A stretch of 64,000 nucleotides of DNA from Paenibacillus sp. (GTDB taxonomy: Bacteria > Bacillota > Bacilli > Paenibacillales > YIM-B00363). The notes under the pieces were generated by a model. It did no database searches and was not told the origin of the DNA. It was given only the letters and a program-made list of their open reading frames with translations. This document shows, piece by piece, positions 32,250 through 40,215 of the stretch; position 1 is the stretch's first letter; every line of letters starts with the position of its first letter. Made by a program: the position numbers and the translations under genes. The DNA lies in the NCBI RefSeq assembly GCF_031177825.1, contig NZ_JAPSKE010000024.1, positions 1 to 64,000 of the forward strand, given 5' to 3'.

Positions 32250-33689
32250 ATGGTAAAGCAATATAATACGAAAGCCATCATGGCGTCGCTGCTCATCTGC
32301 GGCTTCGTCGGCATGTTCAGCGAGACGGCATTGAACATCGCGATCAGCAATTTAATGGTCGTGTTCGACATCTCGGCCGCGACCGCGCAATGGTTGACGA
32401 CGGGCTTCCTCCTTACCCTCGGCATTCTCATGCCGATGACAGGGTTGCTGCTGCAATGGTTTACGACGAGACAGCTGTTCGTCGGTTCGCTGGCGAGCTC
32501 CATCGTCGGCACCTTGATCGCGGCGCTCGCGGTCAACTTCGAGATGCTGATGGTCGCGCGCGTCCTGCAAGCGGCCGGCATGGGTCTCTTGATTCCGCTC
32601 ATGTTTAATACGATTCTGGTCGTGTATCCGCCGGAGAAGCGCGGCGCGGCGATGGGCTTCGTCGGCCTCGTCATCATGTTCGCGCCGGCGACCGGACCGA
32701 CCGTCGCAGGACTCATGATCGAGTATTTAACGTGGCATTACATTTTCTGGCTGTCGCTCCCGGTGTTGATCGTCGGGTTGCTCGTTGGGCTCAAGTATTT
32801 GGAAAATGTCACCGAAGTCACGAAGCCGCACATCGACATCCTGTCGGTCGCGCTGTCCACGGTCGGCTTCGGGGGCGTCGTCTTCGGCTTCAGCAAAGCG
32901 GGCGAAGGCTCGGAGGGATGGGGCCATCCGGTCGTCGTCGCTTCGATCGCCGTCGGCTTGGTCGCGCTCGCCCTGTTCGTCTTGCGGCAAGTGTTCATGC
33001 GCGAACCGATGATGAACATGCGCGTGTTCAAGTATCCGATGTTTATCGTCGGCCTTCTCATGGTGCTCTCCTGCATGATGATCATCTTGTCGAGCATGAT
33101 CATCCTGCCGATGTACTTGCAGAACGGCATGGCGCTTTCCGCGTTCGCCGCGGGGCTTATGCTGCTGCCGGGCAGCGCGCTGAACGGCTTCCTGTCGCCG
33201 TACATGGGCCGGCTGTTCGACAAGTACGGGCCGAAGTGGCTCGTCATCCCGGGCCTCGCGATCGTCGCGGCGGCGCTATGGTTTTTCTCCGGCATCACCC
33301 CGACGACGTCGATCGCGTTCATCGTCGCGCTGCACATCGGCCTGATGGTCGGCATCTCCATGGTGTGGATGCCGGCGCAGACGAACGGCCTGAATCAGCT
33401 GCCGCCGGAGCTGTACCCGCACGGCACGGCCGTCATGAACACGCTGCAGCAGGTGGCTGGCGCAATCGGCACCGCCGTTGCGATCAGCATTCTGACGCAG
33501 GGCATGGAACGCTACCTCGGATCGTCGTCGGCGCCGACCGAAGTCGTCGAAGTCGCGAACGCGATGACGTTCGGTTCGCAGCACGTGTTCTTGTTCGCGA
33601 TGATCGTGACGCTGGTCGGTCTCGCGATGGCGTTCTTCATCCGCCGCGTTATCGTAAATCATGCGGCGCCGATGCATTCGATGCACTAA
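32250..33689 (+). CDS. MFS multidrug transporter, DHA2 (EmrB/QacA-like) family
   Basis: A 479-aa permease with about 14 hydrophobic segments. Typical DHA2 features: FSETALNIAISNL in TM1, WLTTGFLLTLGILMP in TM2 and motif C in TM5 (MFAPATGPTVAG). It would export drugs or lipophilic compounds in exchange for protons. AGGAAGTGG precedes the ATG. It has its own promoter and terminator. No adjacent TetR or MarR gene is present, so its regulator lies elsewhere. Confidence 0.9.
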   Translation: MVKQYNTKAIMASLLICGFVGMFSETALNIAISNLMVVFDISAATAQWLTTGFLLTLGILMPMTGLLLQWFTTRQLFVGSLASSIVGTLIAALAVNFEMLMVARVLQAAGMGLLIPLMFNTILVVYPPEKRGAAMGFVGLVIMFAPATGPTVAGLMIEYLTWHYIFWLSLPVLIVGLLVGLKYLENVTEVTKPHIDILSVALSTVGFGGVVFGFSKAGEGSEGWGHPVVVASIAVGLVALALFVLRQVFMREPMMNMRVFKYPMFIVGLLMVLSCMMIILSSMIILPMYLQNGMALSAFAAGLMLLPGSALNGFLSPYMGRLFDKYGPKWLVIPGLAIVAAALWFFSGITPTTSIAFIVALHIGLMVGISMVWMPAQTNGLNQLPPELYPHGTAVMNTLQQVAGAIGTAVAISILTQGMERYLGSSSAPTEVVEVANAMTFGSQHVFLFAMIVTLVGLAMAFFIRRVIVNHAAPMHSMH

Positions 33690-33694
33690 GAAGA

Positions 33695-33719
33695 AGGGGA
33701 CCTGCGGGTCCTCTTTTTA
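33695..33719 (+). terminator. Rho-independent terminator of the DHA2 transporter
   Basis: AGGGGACC and GGTCCTCT pair (one G-T) around TGCG, followed by TTTTT. Confidence 0.85.
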
Positions 33720-33816
33720 TGTTGGGCGACCCGCTTTCGTAATGTTGCTCTCCTATGCGCGAGGGCTATGAGCGGGCGGGCGTCTGGCTTATACTGCTGT
33801 TATGAGGTGATGGCGC

Positions 33817-34386
33817 ATGGAGCGAGAGCTATTCGAGCGCATCTACGCGACGGTCGCGCGGCGGGAGTCGACGTACGACGGCGTATATTATACAGGCGTG
33901 AGGACGACGAAGATCGTCTGTCGGCCGTCCTGTCGGGCGAAGACGCCGAAGCCCGAGAACGTGACGTTCTACCCGTCGCTGGAAGCGGCGCTCGCCGCGG
34001 GCTTTCGGCCGTGCAAGCGGTGCAAGCCGGAAGAGAACGGCGCTCTGTCGCCGGACGCGGCGATGGCCGCTCAAGCGGACGCCATCTTGGCCGGGCGCTA
34101 CGCGGATAAGGTGACGCTGGCGGCGCTGGCCGACGAGCTCGCGGTGAGTCCGTACCATCTGCAGCGAACGTATAAGCGAGTGAGGGGCGTCTCTCCGGCG
34201 GAGACGGTGGAACGGCTCCGGCGCGAGGAAGCCGAGCGCCGGCTGGCGCGATCCGACGACAGGATCGCCGACATCGCGGCGTCGATCGGATTCGGCACGG
34301 CGTCGCATTTCACAGTCTGGTTCGCTCGCGGCACAGGGATGACGCCGACGGCGTATCGGAACGAGCGAAGAACGAGGAGCGAATGA
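33817..34386 (+). CDS. adaA: AdaA: methylphosphotriester-DNA methyltransferase/activator
   Basis: A 189-aa protein combining the Ada zinc domain and an AraC-type DNA-binding domain. Zinc ligands Cys35, Cys39, Cys66 and Cys69 are present; in Ada proteins the first of these accepts the methyl group from phosphotriesters and turns the protein into an activator. Residues about 95-185 hold the two AraC helix-turn-helix motifs. It overlaps adaB by four bases (ATGA), the arrangement of the B. subtilis adaptive-response operon. GAGGTG precedes the ATG. Confidence 0.93.
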   Translation: MERELFERIYATVARRESTYDGVYYTGVRTTKIVCRPSCRAKTPKPENVTFYPSLEAALAAGFRPCKRCKPEENGALSPDAAMAAQADAILAGRYADKVTLAALADELAVSPYHLQRTYKRVRGVSPAETVERLRREEAERRLARSDDRIADIAASIGFGTASHFTVWFARGTGMTPTAYRNERRTRSE

Positions 34387-34946
34387 CGATGGGAGCGGGA
34401 ACGACGATCTACCACTATACGCTGCCGGACGCGGAAGCGACCTGGACGCTGCTCGGGAGCGAGCGCGGCGTGTGCGGATTGTTATATAACGAAGAACAAT
34501 TGGGCGAGGCGCGAACATGGCTGGAGAAGCAGAGACCGGGGGCGCAGCTCCGCGCCGACCGAGGTCCCTTCGAGGCGTTCGGCGCGGCGGATCGGCTGCG
34601 CCGCTACTTCGCGGGCGAGCGCGTCGGGTTCGAGGACATCCCGTTGGATCTCATGGGTACGCCGTTCCAACGGGAAGTATGGGCGGCGCTCGCGAACATT
34701 CCGTACGGCGAGGTGTGGACGTACGGCCGGCTGGCGGAGGAGATCGGCCGGCCGACGGCGACGCGCGCGGTCGGGGCGGCGAACGGACGGAATCCGCTGC
34801 CGGTCATCCTGCCCTGTCACCGCGTCGTGGGGGCGAACGGTACGCTGACCGGCTACCGGGGCGGGCTGACCGTCAAGAAGCGGCTGCTCGCGCTCGAAGG
34901 CATCGATCATGTCGAGGACCGCGGCCACGAGCGGTTCCGGTTTTAG
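34383..34946 (+). CDS. adaB: AdaB/Ogt: O6-methylguanine-DNA methyltransferase
   Basis: A 187-aa suicidal repair protein that transfers the alkyl group from O6-methylguanine to its own Cys. The active-site motif PCHRV and the preceding DNA-binding helix (TYGRLAEEIGRPTATRAVGAANGRN) are intact, as is the arginine finger. It is translationally coupled to adaA. Its 3' end overlaps the start of the next methyltransferase gene by 38 nt. Confidence 0.94.
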   Translation: MTMGAGTTIYHYTLPDAEATWTLLGSERGVCGLLYNEEQLGEARTWLEKQRPGAQLRADRGPFEAFGAADRLRRYFAGERVGFEDIPLDLMGTPFQREVWAALANIPYGEVWTYGRLAEEIGRPTATRAVGAANGRNPLPVILPCHRVVGANGTLTGYRGGLTVKKRLLALEGIDHVEDRGHERFRF

Positions 34947-35508
34947 TACGATGCTCGCGAGCTGCGCGGTCGTCGCGATCGCGCTGGCCGCCGCGCTTTC
35001 GATCGTCGTCGTCAGCTGGAAGAACGGCATCTCGCCGATGCCGGCGTCCGCGCCGGTGCGGCGAGCCGTCGCGGAGGCGGTCGCGCGGCTCGGTCCGACC
35101 GGCCGAATCGCGGAGGCGGGCGCGGGATGGGGCACGCTGGCGCTGGCGATCGCGAAGCGCAACCCGGGCCGGACGATCGTCGGCGTCGAAAACTCGCCGG
35201 TCCCGTGGATCGCGTCGAAGCTGCTCGCCGTCCTGTCCGGCGTCGGCGGGCGGGTTGCGTTCCGGCGGGGCGATCTATACGAATTCCCCTACGACGAGGT
35301 CGACCTCGTCGTCTGCTATTTGTACCCCGGGGCGATGCCGCGTCTAGACGGCGTATGGAAGCGTAGGTTGCGGCCCGGGACGCGCGTCGTCAGCGTAGGC
35401 TTCGCCATTCCCGGACGGCGGCCGGAGCGGGTCGTCGTCTGCCGGGACGTCTATGCGACGAAGGTGTACATATACCGCTACGGGATCGACATCGAGCTTG
35501 CCGAGTGA
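34909..35508 (+). CDS. Membrane-anchored class I SAM-dependent methyltransferase-like protein
   Basis: A 199-aa protein with one N-terminal membrane segment (about 13-37) followed by a Rossmann-type domain. The SAM motif I is AEAGAGWG, preceded by GPTGRI, and a DLYEF acidic motif follows; the short C-terminal part lacks a recognisable substrate domain. The start ATG 34909 lies inside adaB in another frame, so translation is probably coupled to the repair operon. Whether it takes part in alkylation repair is unknown. Substrate unknown. Confidence 0.75.
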   Translation: MSRTAATSGSGFSTMLASCAVVAIALAAALSIVVVSWKNGISPMPASAPVRRAVAEAVARLGPTGRIAEAGAGWGTLALAIAKRNPGRTIVGVENSPVPWIASKLLAVLSGVGGRVAFRRGDLYEFPYDEVDLVVCYLYPGAMPRLDGVWKRRLRPGTRVVSVGFAIPGRRPERVVVCRDVYATKVYIYRYGIDIELAE

Positions 35509-35511
35509 TAC

Positions 35512-35548
35512 ATTAGGTGATAGCTAATAAATTAAGGTATCACCTAAT
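35512..35548. promoter_or_regulatory. Palindromic operator upstream of the HTH/deformylase pair
   Basis: ATTAGGTGATA (35512-35522) and TATCACCTAAT (35538-35548) form a perfect 11-bp inverted repeat with a 15-bp AT-rich centre. It ends 20 nt before the HTH start and is the obvious candidate site for autoregulation, with arm centres about 26 bp apart. Confidence 0.7.
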
Positions 35549-35568
35549 TTTATCGAGGGGGAATATCG

Positions 35569-35811
35569 ATGTTGGAATGGATGCTCCGACAAATCATGGC
35601 GCAGCGAGGCATCTGGTCCGGCGCCGAGCTGGCCCGCGTGTTGGAGGAGCGAGCCGGCTACCGGCTGTCGCCGCCTTCGGTCAGCGCGCTGCTGAACGGG
35701 CAGCCGAAGCAGATGAAGGCCGACACGTTGGACGCTCTATGTACGGCGCTGGATTGCACGCCGAGCGAGTTATGGGTGCATACGCCTCCTCGGCGTTCCA
35801 AGGGGGCTTGA
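35569..35811 (+). CDS. Small XRE-type HTH regulator
   Basis: An 80-aa single-domain Cro/CI-like DNA-binding protein. The region GAELARVLEERAGYRLSPPSVSALLNG is a helix-turn-helix, followed by MKADTLDALCTALDCTPSELW, typical of the HTH_26 group. AGGGGGA precedes the ATG. It is 2 bp upstream of the deformylase-like gene and directly downstream of a perfect palindrome, so it is probably the autoregulator of this two-gene operon. Confidence 0.85.
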   Translation: MLEWMLRQIMAQRGIWSGAELARVLEERAGYRLSPPSVSALLNGQPKQMKADTLDALCTALDCTPSELWVHTPPRRSKGA

Positions 35812-35813
35812 AC

Positions 35814-36338
35814 ATGACCGTCCGGACGATATTGCCGTTCGGGGACCCGGCCTTGCGCTCGAAGGCGAAGCCGGTCGGGGACATCGCTCCAAGAATCCTG
35901 AAGACGCTCGACGATCTCTCCGATACGCTATACGCGGACGATGGCCGGGCCGGCCTCGCCGCGCCGCAGATCGGCATCCTCCGGCGCCTCGCCGTGCTCG
36001 ATATGGGGGACGGGCTGATCGAGCTGATCGATCCGCGGATCGTGGAGCGGCAAGGCGCGCAGACCGGATTCGAGGCTTGCCTGTCGTTCCCCGGATTTTT
36101 CGGGCAGGTGGAGCGGGCGAGCTACGTGCGGGTCGAGACGACGGATCGCCAGGGGCGACGCGTGACGTTGGAGGCCGAGGGGGACGCGGCCCGCTGCATG
36201 CAGCATGAGATCGATCACCTGGACGGCATCCTATTCGTGGATCATGTCCGGGATCGGTGGTTGATTCACGAGAAGACGAAACAGAAGCTCGACGTGATGG
36301 ACGTCGTGCGAAGAACGTATGCGAAGGACGGACGGTGA
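35814..36338 (+). CDS. Peptide deformylase-like protein
   Basis: A 174-aa metallohydrolase of the deformylase family, which removes formyl groups from nascent peptides. Motif 1 is GLAAPQIG (47-54), motif 2 EACLSFPG (87-94, Cys89 metal ligand) and motif 3 QHEIDHLDG (HEIDH 131-135). Canonical motif 2 is EGCLS; Ala replaces Gly here. The start ATG 35814 lies 2 bp after the HTH stop with AGGGGG upstream. It may be a secondary, conditionally expressed deformylase. A terminator overlaps its stop codon. Confidence 0.87.
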   Translation: MTVRTILPFGDPALRSKAKPVGDIAPRILKTLDDLSDTLYADDGRAGLAAPQIGILRRLAVLDMGDGLIELIDPRIVERQGAQTGFEACLSFPGFFGQVERASYVRVETTDRQGRRVTLEAEGDAARCMQHEIDHLDGILFVDHVRDRWLIHEKTKQKLDVMDVVRRTYAKDGR

Positions 36339-36361
36339 GCGGAGGCGCTCGCCGTCTTTTT
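36331..36361 (+). terminator. Terminator overlapping the deformylase stop codon
   Basis: GACGGTGAGCG pairs with CGCTCGCCGTC (11 bp, one G-T) and is followed by TTTTT. The TGA stop lies inside the left arm. Confidence 0.85.
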
Positions 36362-36435
36362 CGTTAGAAGGAAGAAGGGCGGCGGCCGGCGAATATACAG
36401 GAAAAGGAAGCAATGACGAACGGGGGCGGCAGGGC

Positions 36436-37725
36436 ATGTTCGGGAAAGGCAAAAATTCACCGGCGATGTATGCGCTGGGCATGTTGGCGATGATGATTCC
36501 AAGCCAGGCGTTCTCTTCGTTCTACAGCTATTATTACGTGGAGAAGCTGGGGCTGGGTCTCGGGCTGGCGACGCTGGCCCGCACGATCTTCCTCGTCTGG
36601 GACGCGGCGAATCAGCCGTTGTTCGGGTATTGGTCGGATCGAACCGACACGAAATACGGCCGCAGGCGGCCATGGATCGTAGGCGCGATTCCGCTGTTCA
36701 TGCTGTCGTTCATTCTGGTGTTCAGCGTGCCGGAGGGGCTGCAGGGGTACGGCTTGTTCACGTGGTTTCTACTCGCCCTGGTGTTCTACGAAGCGGTCGC
36801 CACGGTGCTCTGGGTCAATTACGGCGCGCTGTTCCCCGAGCTGTTCCGCGGTCATGCGCTGCGGGCCAAAGCGTCCGCCGTGCAGCAAGGCTTCCAGATC
36901 GTCGCGCTGCTGATCGGGACGGCCGCCACGCCGCTATTGTTCGCGGCGATCGGCTTCGACGGCATGTCGATCGTCTATGCGATCGTCTTCGCGGCGTTGA
37001 TGCTGCTGTTCGTAAGCTCCGTTCGCGAGGACGAGGAAGCGCGCCGGACGCCGCCGCTTCCGTTCAAGGAAGCGTTCCGGGAGACGCTGAAGAACGGCGC
37101 GTTCTGGACGTTCAACATCGCGAACTCCTTCGCGCAGACGGTGAACGGCTTGCTGAGCTCGATGATCCCGTTTTACGCCAAATACGTGTTGAAGATCCCG
37201 GAAGCGCAAGTCACGATCCTGCTCGCCGCGATGTTCATCTCCGTCATCCCGCTCGTCGGGGTATGGTACCGGCTCGTCCGCAAGATGGATCCGGTGAAGG
37301 GCTGGCGGTTGTCCCTTATCGCCTACGGGCTGTCCGTGATCCCGTTGTGGTTCGGCAACTCGCTCGCCACCGGTATCGCGGCGGGCATTCTCGTCGGGTT
37401 CGGGCTCGCCGGATTTTTCGTGACGCCGCCGATCGTCTCCGGCATGATCATCGATCGGGACTACGAGAAGACCGGACGTCGCCGCGAAGGAATCTACACG
37501 GCCGTGAGCGGCTTCATCACGCGCTCCAGCGGCCTGATCTCCGCCTTGGCGTTCCTCGTGGTCGGCATCCTCTTCGGGTACGAGAGCGGCGACAATCCGG
37601 GACCGAATCCGGAGGCGACGTTCCGGACGCTGATCAGCATCGTGCCGCTCGGACTGATCGCGATCTCGGTCGCCGTGTCGTTCTTCGTCAAGCTCGAGAA
37701 GGGGGAGCCGGCGGGAGAGAGGTAA
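36436..37725 (+). CDS. MFS/GPH-type sugar:cation symporter
   Basis: A 429-aa, 12-TM transporter of the glycoside-pentoside-hexuronide (MelB-like, MFS_2) group: WDAANQPLFGYWSDRTDTKYGRRRPWI holds the characteristic Asp and RRP loop after TM2, and the central loop and FFVTPPIVSGMIIDRDYEKTGRRREG repeat it in the second half. It would import a glycoside or related solute with H+ or Na+. No sugar-utilisation gene is adjacent. ATG 36436 was chosen by homology; the ribosome site is weak. Confidence 0.85.
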   Translation: MFGKGKNSPAMYALGMLAMMIPSQAFSSFYSYYYVEKLGLGLGLATLARTIFLVWDAANQPLFGYWSDRTDTKYGRRRPWIVGAIPLFMLSFILVFSVPEGLQGYGLFTWFLLALVFYEAVATVLWVNYGALFPELFRGHALRAKASAVQQGFQIVALLIGTAATPLLFAAIGFDGMSIVYAIVFAALMLLFVSSVREDEEARRTPPLPFKEAFRETLKNGAFWTFNIANSFAQTVNGLLSSMIPFYAKYVLKIPEAQVTILLAAMFISVIPLVGVWYRLVRKMDPVKGWRLSLIAYGLSVIPLWFGNSLATGIAAGILVGFGLAGFFVTPPIVSGMIIDRDYEKTGRRREGIYTAVSGFITRSSGLISALAFLVVGILFGYESGDNPGPNPEATFRTLISIVPLGLIAISVAVSFFVKLEKGEPAGER

Positions 37726-37738
37726 GGGAATACAAAAC

Positions 37739-37780
37739 GAAGAGACACCTGCGGAAACCGTCCGAGGTGTCTCTTCTTAT
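37739..37780. terminator. Bidirectional terminator between convergent transporter and HNH genes
   Basis: GAAGAGACACCT (37739-37750) is fully complementary to AGGTGTCTCTTC (37765-37776), with a further GCGG/CCG contact in the loop and T-rich flanks. Confidence 0.85.
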
Positions 37781-38451
37781 TCGCCGCGCCTCCGCTCGAT
37801 GAAGACGTGGAGATCCGTATCCGCCTTGCTCTGATTGCATAGGTTGCAAGCGCACACGCAGTTGACCGGCGTCGTATGTCCGCCCTTGGCCCGCGGGAGC
37901 AGATGGTCGATCGTGTCGCCGGGCTCTCCGCAGAAAAAGCAGGTGTACCGGTCCCGGTCCAAAATGTAACGCCGGAACGCCTTATTGCTGTAGATGCGGC
38001 GGATCGTATGCCGATTGACGACGACGGCGGCGTGCTCCTTGACGAGCGTGACCGCCGTCTCGAGGTCGGTCTCTTGGTACCAGCGCCGGCCTTTATCCGT
38101 CTTGCCGCGCATGCCGACGAGCCCTTGGCGGTTGACGCGAAGCACCGAGACGTCCGGGCCCTCGGGCCGCGGCGTCGGCGCGGGCAGCGGCGGCCGCCGC
38201 CACGAGGGCTTCTTAGGCTGCTGCTTCGCGGGATCCGCCGGGGGCGGGGGGGCCGCCGCGCGAGAAGGCGCCGGCTGCGGCTCCGCGGCGGGCAAGAGCT
38301 TCGTCTTGCGCTCGATCCGGCACGCGCGGCACGGTCCCCGTCTGGCGTTCTTACCGGCCCGACGGCCCGTGCGTCGCAGAAAGTCGGCGGCGGGCTTCGA
38401 CGTTTGGCAATAGGCGCATATTTTGAATCGCTGTTCCGGAACGTCAGTCAT
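37777..38451 (-). CDS. HNH endonuclease with N-terminal zinc ribbon
   Basis: A 224-aa protein in three parts: an N-terminal four-Cys zinc ribbon (C-x2-C in CAYC and CRAC), a long Pro/Ala/Arg-rich linker (about 50-105), and a C-terminal HNH nuclease (about 165-215) with CFFC, the DH pair in TIDHLLPRAKGG, Asn, and a second C-x2-C (CNLC). Between them lies a segment of about 40 residues seen in other HNH proteins of this group. AGGAGG precedes the ATG. There is no phage or restriction context, so the role is unclear. Confidence 0.82.
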   Translation of the reverse strand: MTDVPEQRFKICAYCQTSKPAADFLRRTGRRAGKNARRGPCRACRIERKTKLLPAAEPQPAPSRAAAPPPPADPAKQQPKKPSWRRPPLPAPTPRPEGPDVSVLRVNRQGLVGMRGKTDKGRRWYQETDLETAVTLVKEHAAVVVNRHTIRRIYSNKAFRRYILDRDRYTCFFCGEPGDTIDHLLPRAKGGHTTPVNCVCACNLCNQSKADTDLHVFIERRRGE

Positions 38452-38591
38452 GGTTCGCCGCCTCCTGTTCGTCGATTGAATTTCAGATGAATCCTATTAT
38501 AACGCAAATCGGAGGCCAACCGTAACGGAAGGATAAGGGTTATGGTATACTGATCTCCAAATTCATCCAATTTCATAAGGGGTGCATGTCC

Positions 38592-39065
38592 ATGTCCGCG
38601 TATGTATTCGAGCAATTGGCGTTCGTTCGAGATCAGACGGTGAAGGCGCTGCAGGACGTATCGGAGGAACAGGCGACCGCGGTTCCGGCGGGATTCCGCA
38701 ATTCGATTCTTTGGCAGGCCGGCCATATTTACCTCGTGCAGGAGCGGTTCGCCTTCACGGTGCAAGGGAAGGAGGCCGCCATTCCCGACGGGTTCGCCGC
38801 CTGGTTCGGCCCCGGCTCGTCGCCCGCCTCGTGGGTCGATCGTCCGCCCGCGCTGGCCGAGTTGACGGAGATGCTTCGCGACCAGCCGAAACGGGTCGCA
38901 GAAGCGTGGGACGGGCGGCTGCACGAAGGCGCGCCGAAGCCGTATACGACGTCGACGGGCATCACGCTTACGGCTACGGATGCGTTCCTGAATTTTACAT
39001 TGTACCACGAGGGCATGCACTTTCAAGCGATCAAGATGTATAAGGCGATGTCGGCGCGAGAGTAA
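38592..39065 (+). CDS. DinB_2 superfamily protein
   Basis: A 157-aa four-helix protein of the DinB_2/YfiT type, with His residues in WQAGHIYLVQERF and in the C-terminal YHEGMHFQAIKMYK positioned for metal binding. Two in-frame starts exist, ATG 38586 and 38592; the second has the better distance from AAGGGGTG. It stands alone. Function unknown; possibly a metal-dependent transferase. Confidence 0.8.
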   Translation: MSAYVFEQLAFVRDQTVKALQDVSEEQATAVPAGFRNSILWQAGHIYLVQERFAFTVQGKEAAIPDGFAAWFGPGSSPASWVDRPPALAELTEMLRDQPKRVAEAWDGRLHEGAPKPYTTSTGITLTATDAFLNFTLYHEGMHFQAIKMYKAMSARE

Positions 39066-39153
39066 CTGCGGAAAATCCGATTAGCGGCGCGAGGAATGGG
39101 CATATTTCAATATAGAATATGTTTGTGACTCCGTTACGAAGGGCGGGGATGGC

Positions 39154-39630
39154 GTGGCCGTCGTCGCGTTGCTCGCGGTATCGATTCTTGCTTTCTTGTC
39201 GTTCGTCGTGAAGACGAAGCGCCTGCCGGCGCTGGCGCTCGTGCTGTGCTGGATGGTCGCGGTGTTCGTGAAGGACGCGATGTTCAACGTGGCGTTCCTC
39301 AACCTGAAGCTCGTGGATGTGCCGCCCACGCTTCAAGCGCTCTACCTGCGCATGCTCAACTTATATTTCGTTACTCCGCTTATCGTCGTATGGGCGATCG
39401 ACGCGGTCGCCGACTGCGTTCGGCCGCTACGGAAGGCGTCCGCCGCGGCGTTCGCCGTAGCGGCTCTGCTCGGGGTCGACTTCGCCATGGTCGCCATAGG
39501 CGCCTGGAAGCCTTCCGACGGCTGGCCGAGCTGGCTGGCGTTCGCGGAAGCGGTGTTCGTCTATGCGACCGCGCGAATGCTCACGGGGAGCTTCCGAGGC
39601 TTGCTGCGGAAGGAGGGCGTCGTCCGGTGA
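39154..39630 (+). CDS. Hypothetical membrane protein
   Basis: A 158-aa protein with four to five hydrophobic segments and no motif I recognise. The GTG start has GGGCGGGG 5 nt upstream. It overlaps the next gene by four bases (GTGA), so the two membrane proteins are translationally coupled and probably function together. Confidence 0.7.
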   Translation: MAVVALLAVSILAFLSFVVKTKRLPALALVLCWMVAVFVKDAMFNVAFLNLKLVDVPPTLQALYLRMLNLYFVTPLIVVWAIDAVADCVRPLRKASAAAFAVAALLGVDFAMVAIGAWKPSDGWPSWLAFAEAVFVYATARMLTGSFRGLLRKEGVVR

Positions 39631-40130
39631 TCAAGCTGTTCCACGATTTCGATCAGAACGAGTGGTTTATTCTGATCAACCTCGTCATCGCATATACGAC
39701 CATTCTCCGTCTGCCGCGATTATTCCCAAAGTCGATCGCGCTCTTGATCGGGCTCTTCAGTATCAGCCTGGCCAAGGGCGCCGACCATACGTTGGGCGTA
39801 GCCCCCTTGGATTATTACGACACGAACGAAATCCCGGTGTTCGATATTACCGATTTCGCGACCTGGTTTCTGTATCCGGCAGCGGGCTATCTATACATAT
39901 ACTTCTACCATAGGCTGAGGATCGCAGGGCCGGCGATACCGGTCTACGTGCTGTTCGGCTCGGCCTTGGGCTTGGGTTTCGAGCTGCTCAGCGTGAAGTT
40001 ACATGTGTTTACCTACAAGGATTGGACGCCCGGCTACTCCTTCCTCGTATATTTGCTGGCGCAGAGCGCGACGATCTTGTTTTTCACGCTGACGAAGCAT
40101 TGGTTTTTCAAGGGGAGAACCGGCCGGTAG
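39627..40130 (+). CDS. Hypothetical membrane protein, possibly CBO0543-like
   Basis: A 167-aa protein with five to six hydrophobic helices and conserved-looking polar residues between them (KGADHTLG, DYYDTNEIP). The layout recalls the CBO0543 family of small Bacillota membrane proteins, but this is uncertain. The GTG start has AGGAGG 10 nt upstream. It is coupled to the preceding membrane protein and followed by the HD-GYP gene. Confidence 0.7.
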   Translation: MIKLFHDFDQNEWFILINLVIAYTTILRLPRLFPKSIALLIGLFSISLAKGADHTLGVAPLDYYDTNEIPVFDITDFATWFLYPAAGYLYIYFYHRLRIAGPAIPVYVLFGSALGLGFELLSVKLHVFTYKDWTPGYSFLVYLLAQSATILFFTLTKHWFFKGRTGR

Positions 40131-40215
40131 GAGTTTTCAATTCCCGTTTCGTGTTCTATTATTAAGGGAATGAGTCGTATTACCCATGCCTAACACGAAA
40201 CGGAGTAGGTATTTC

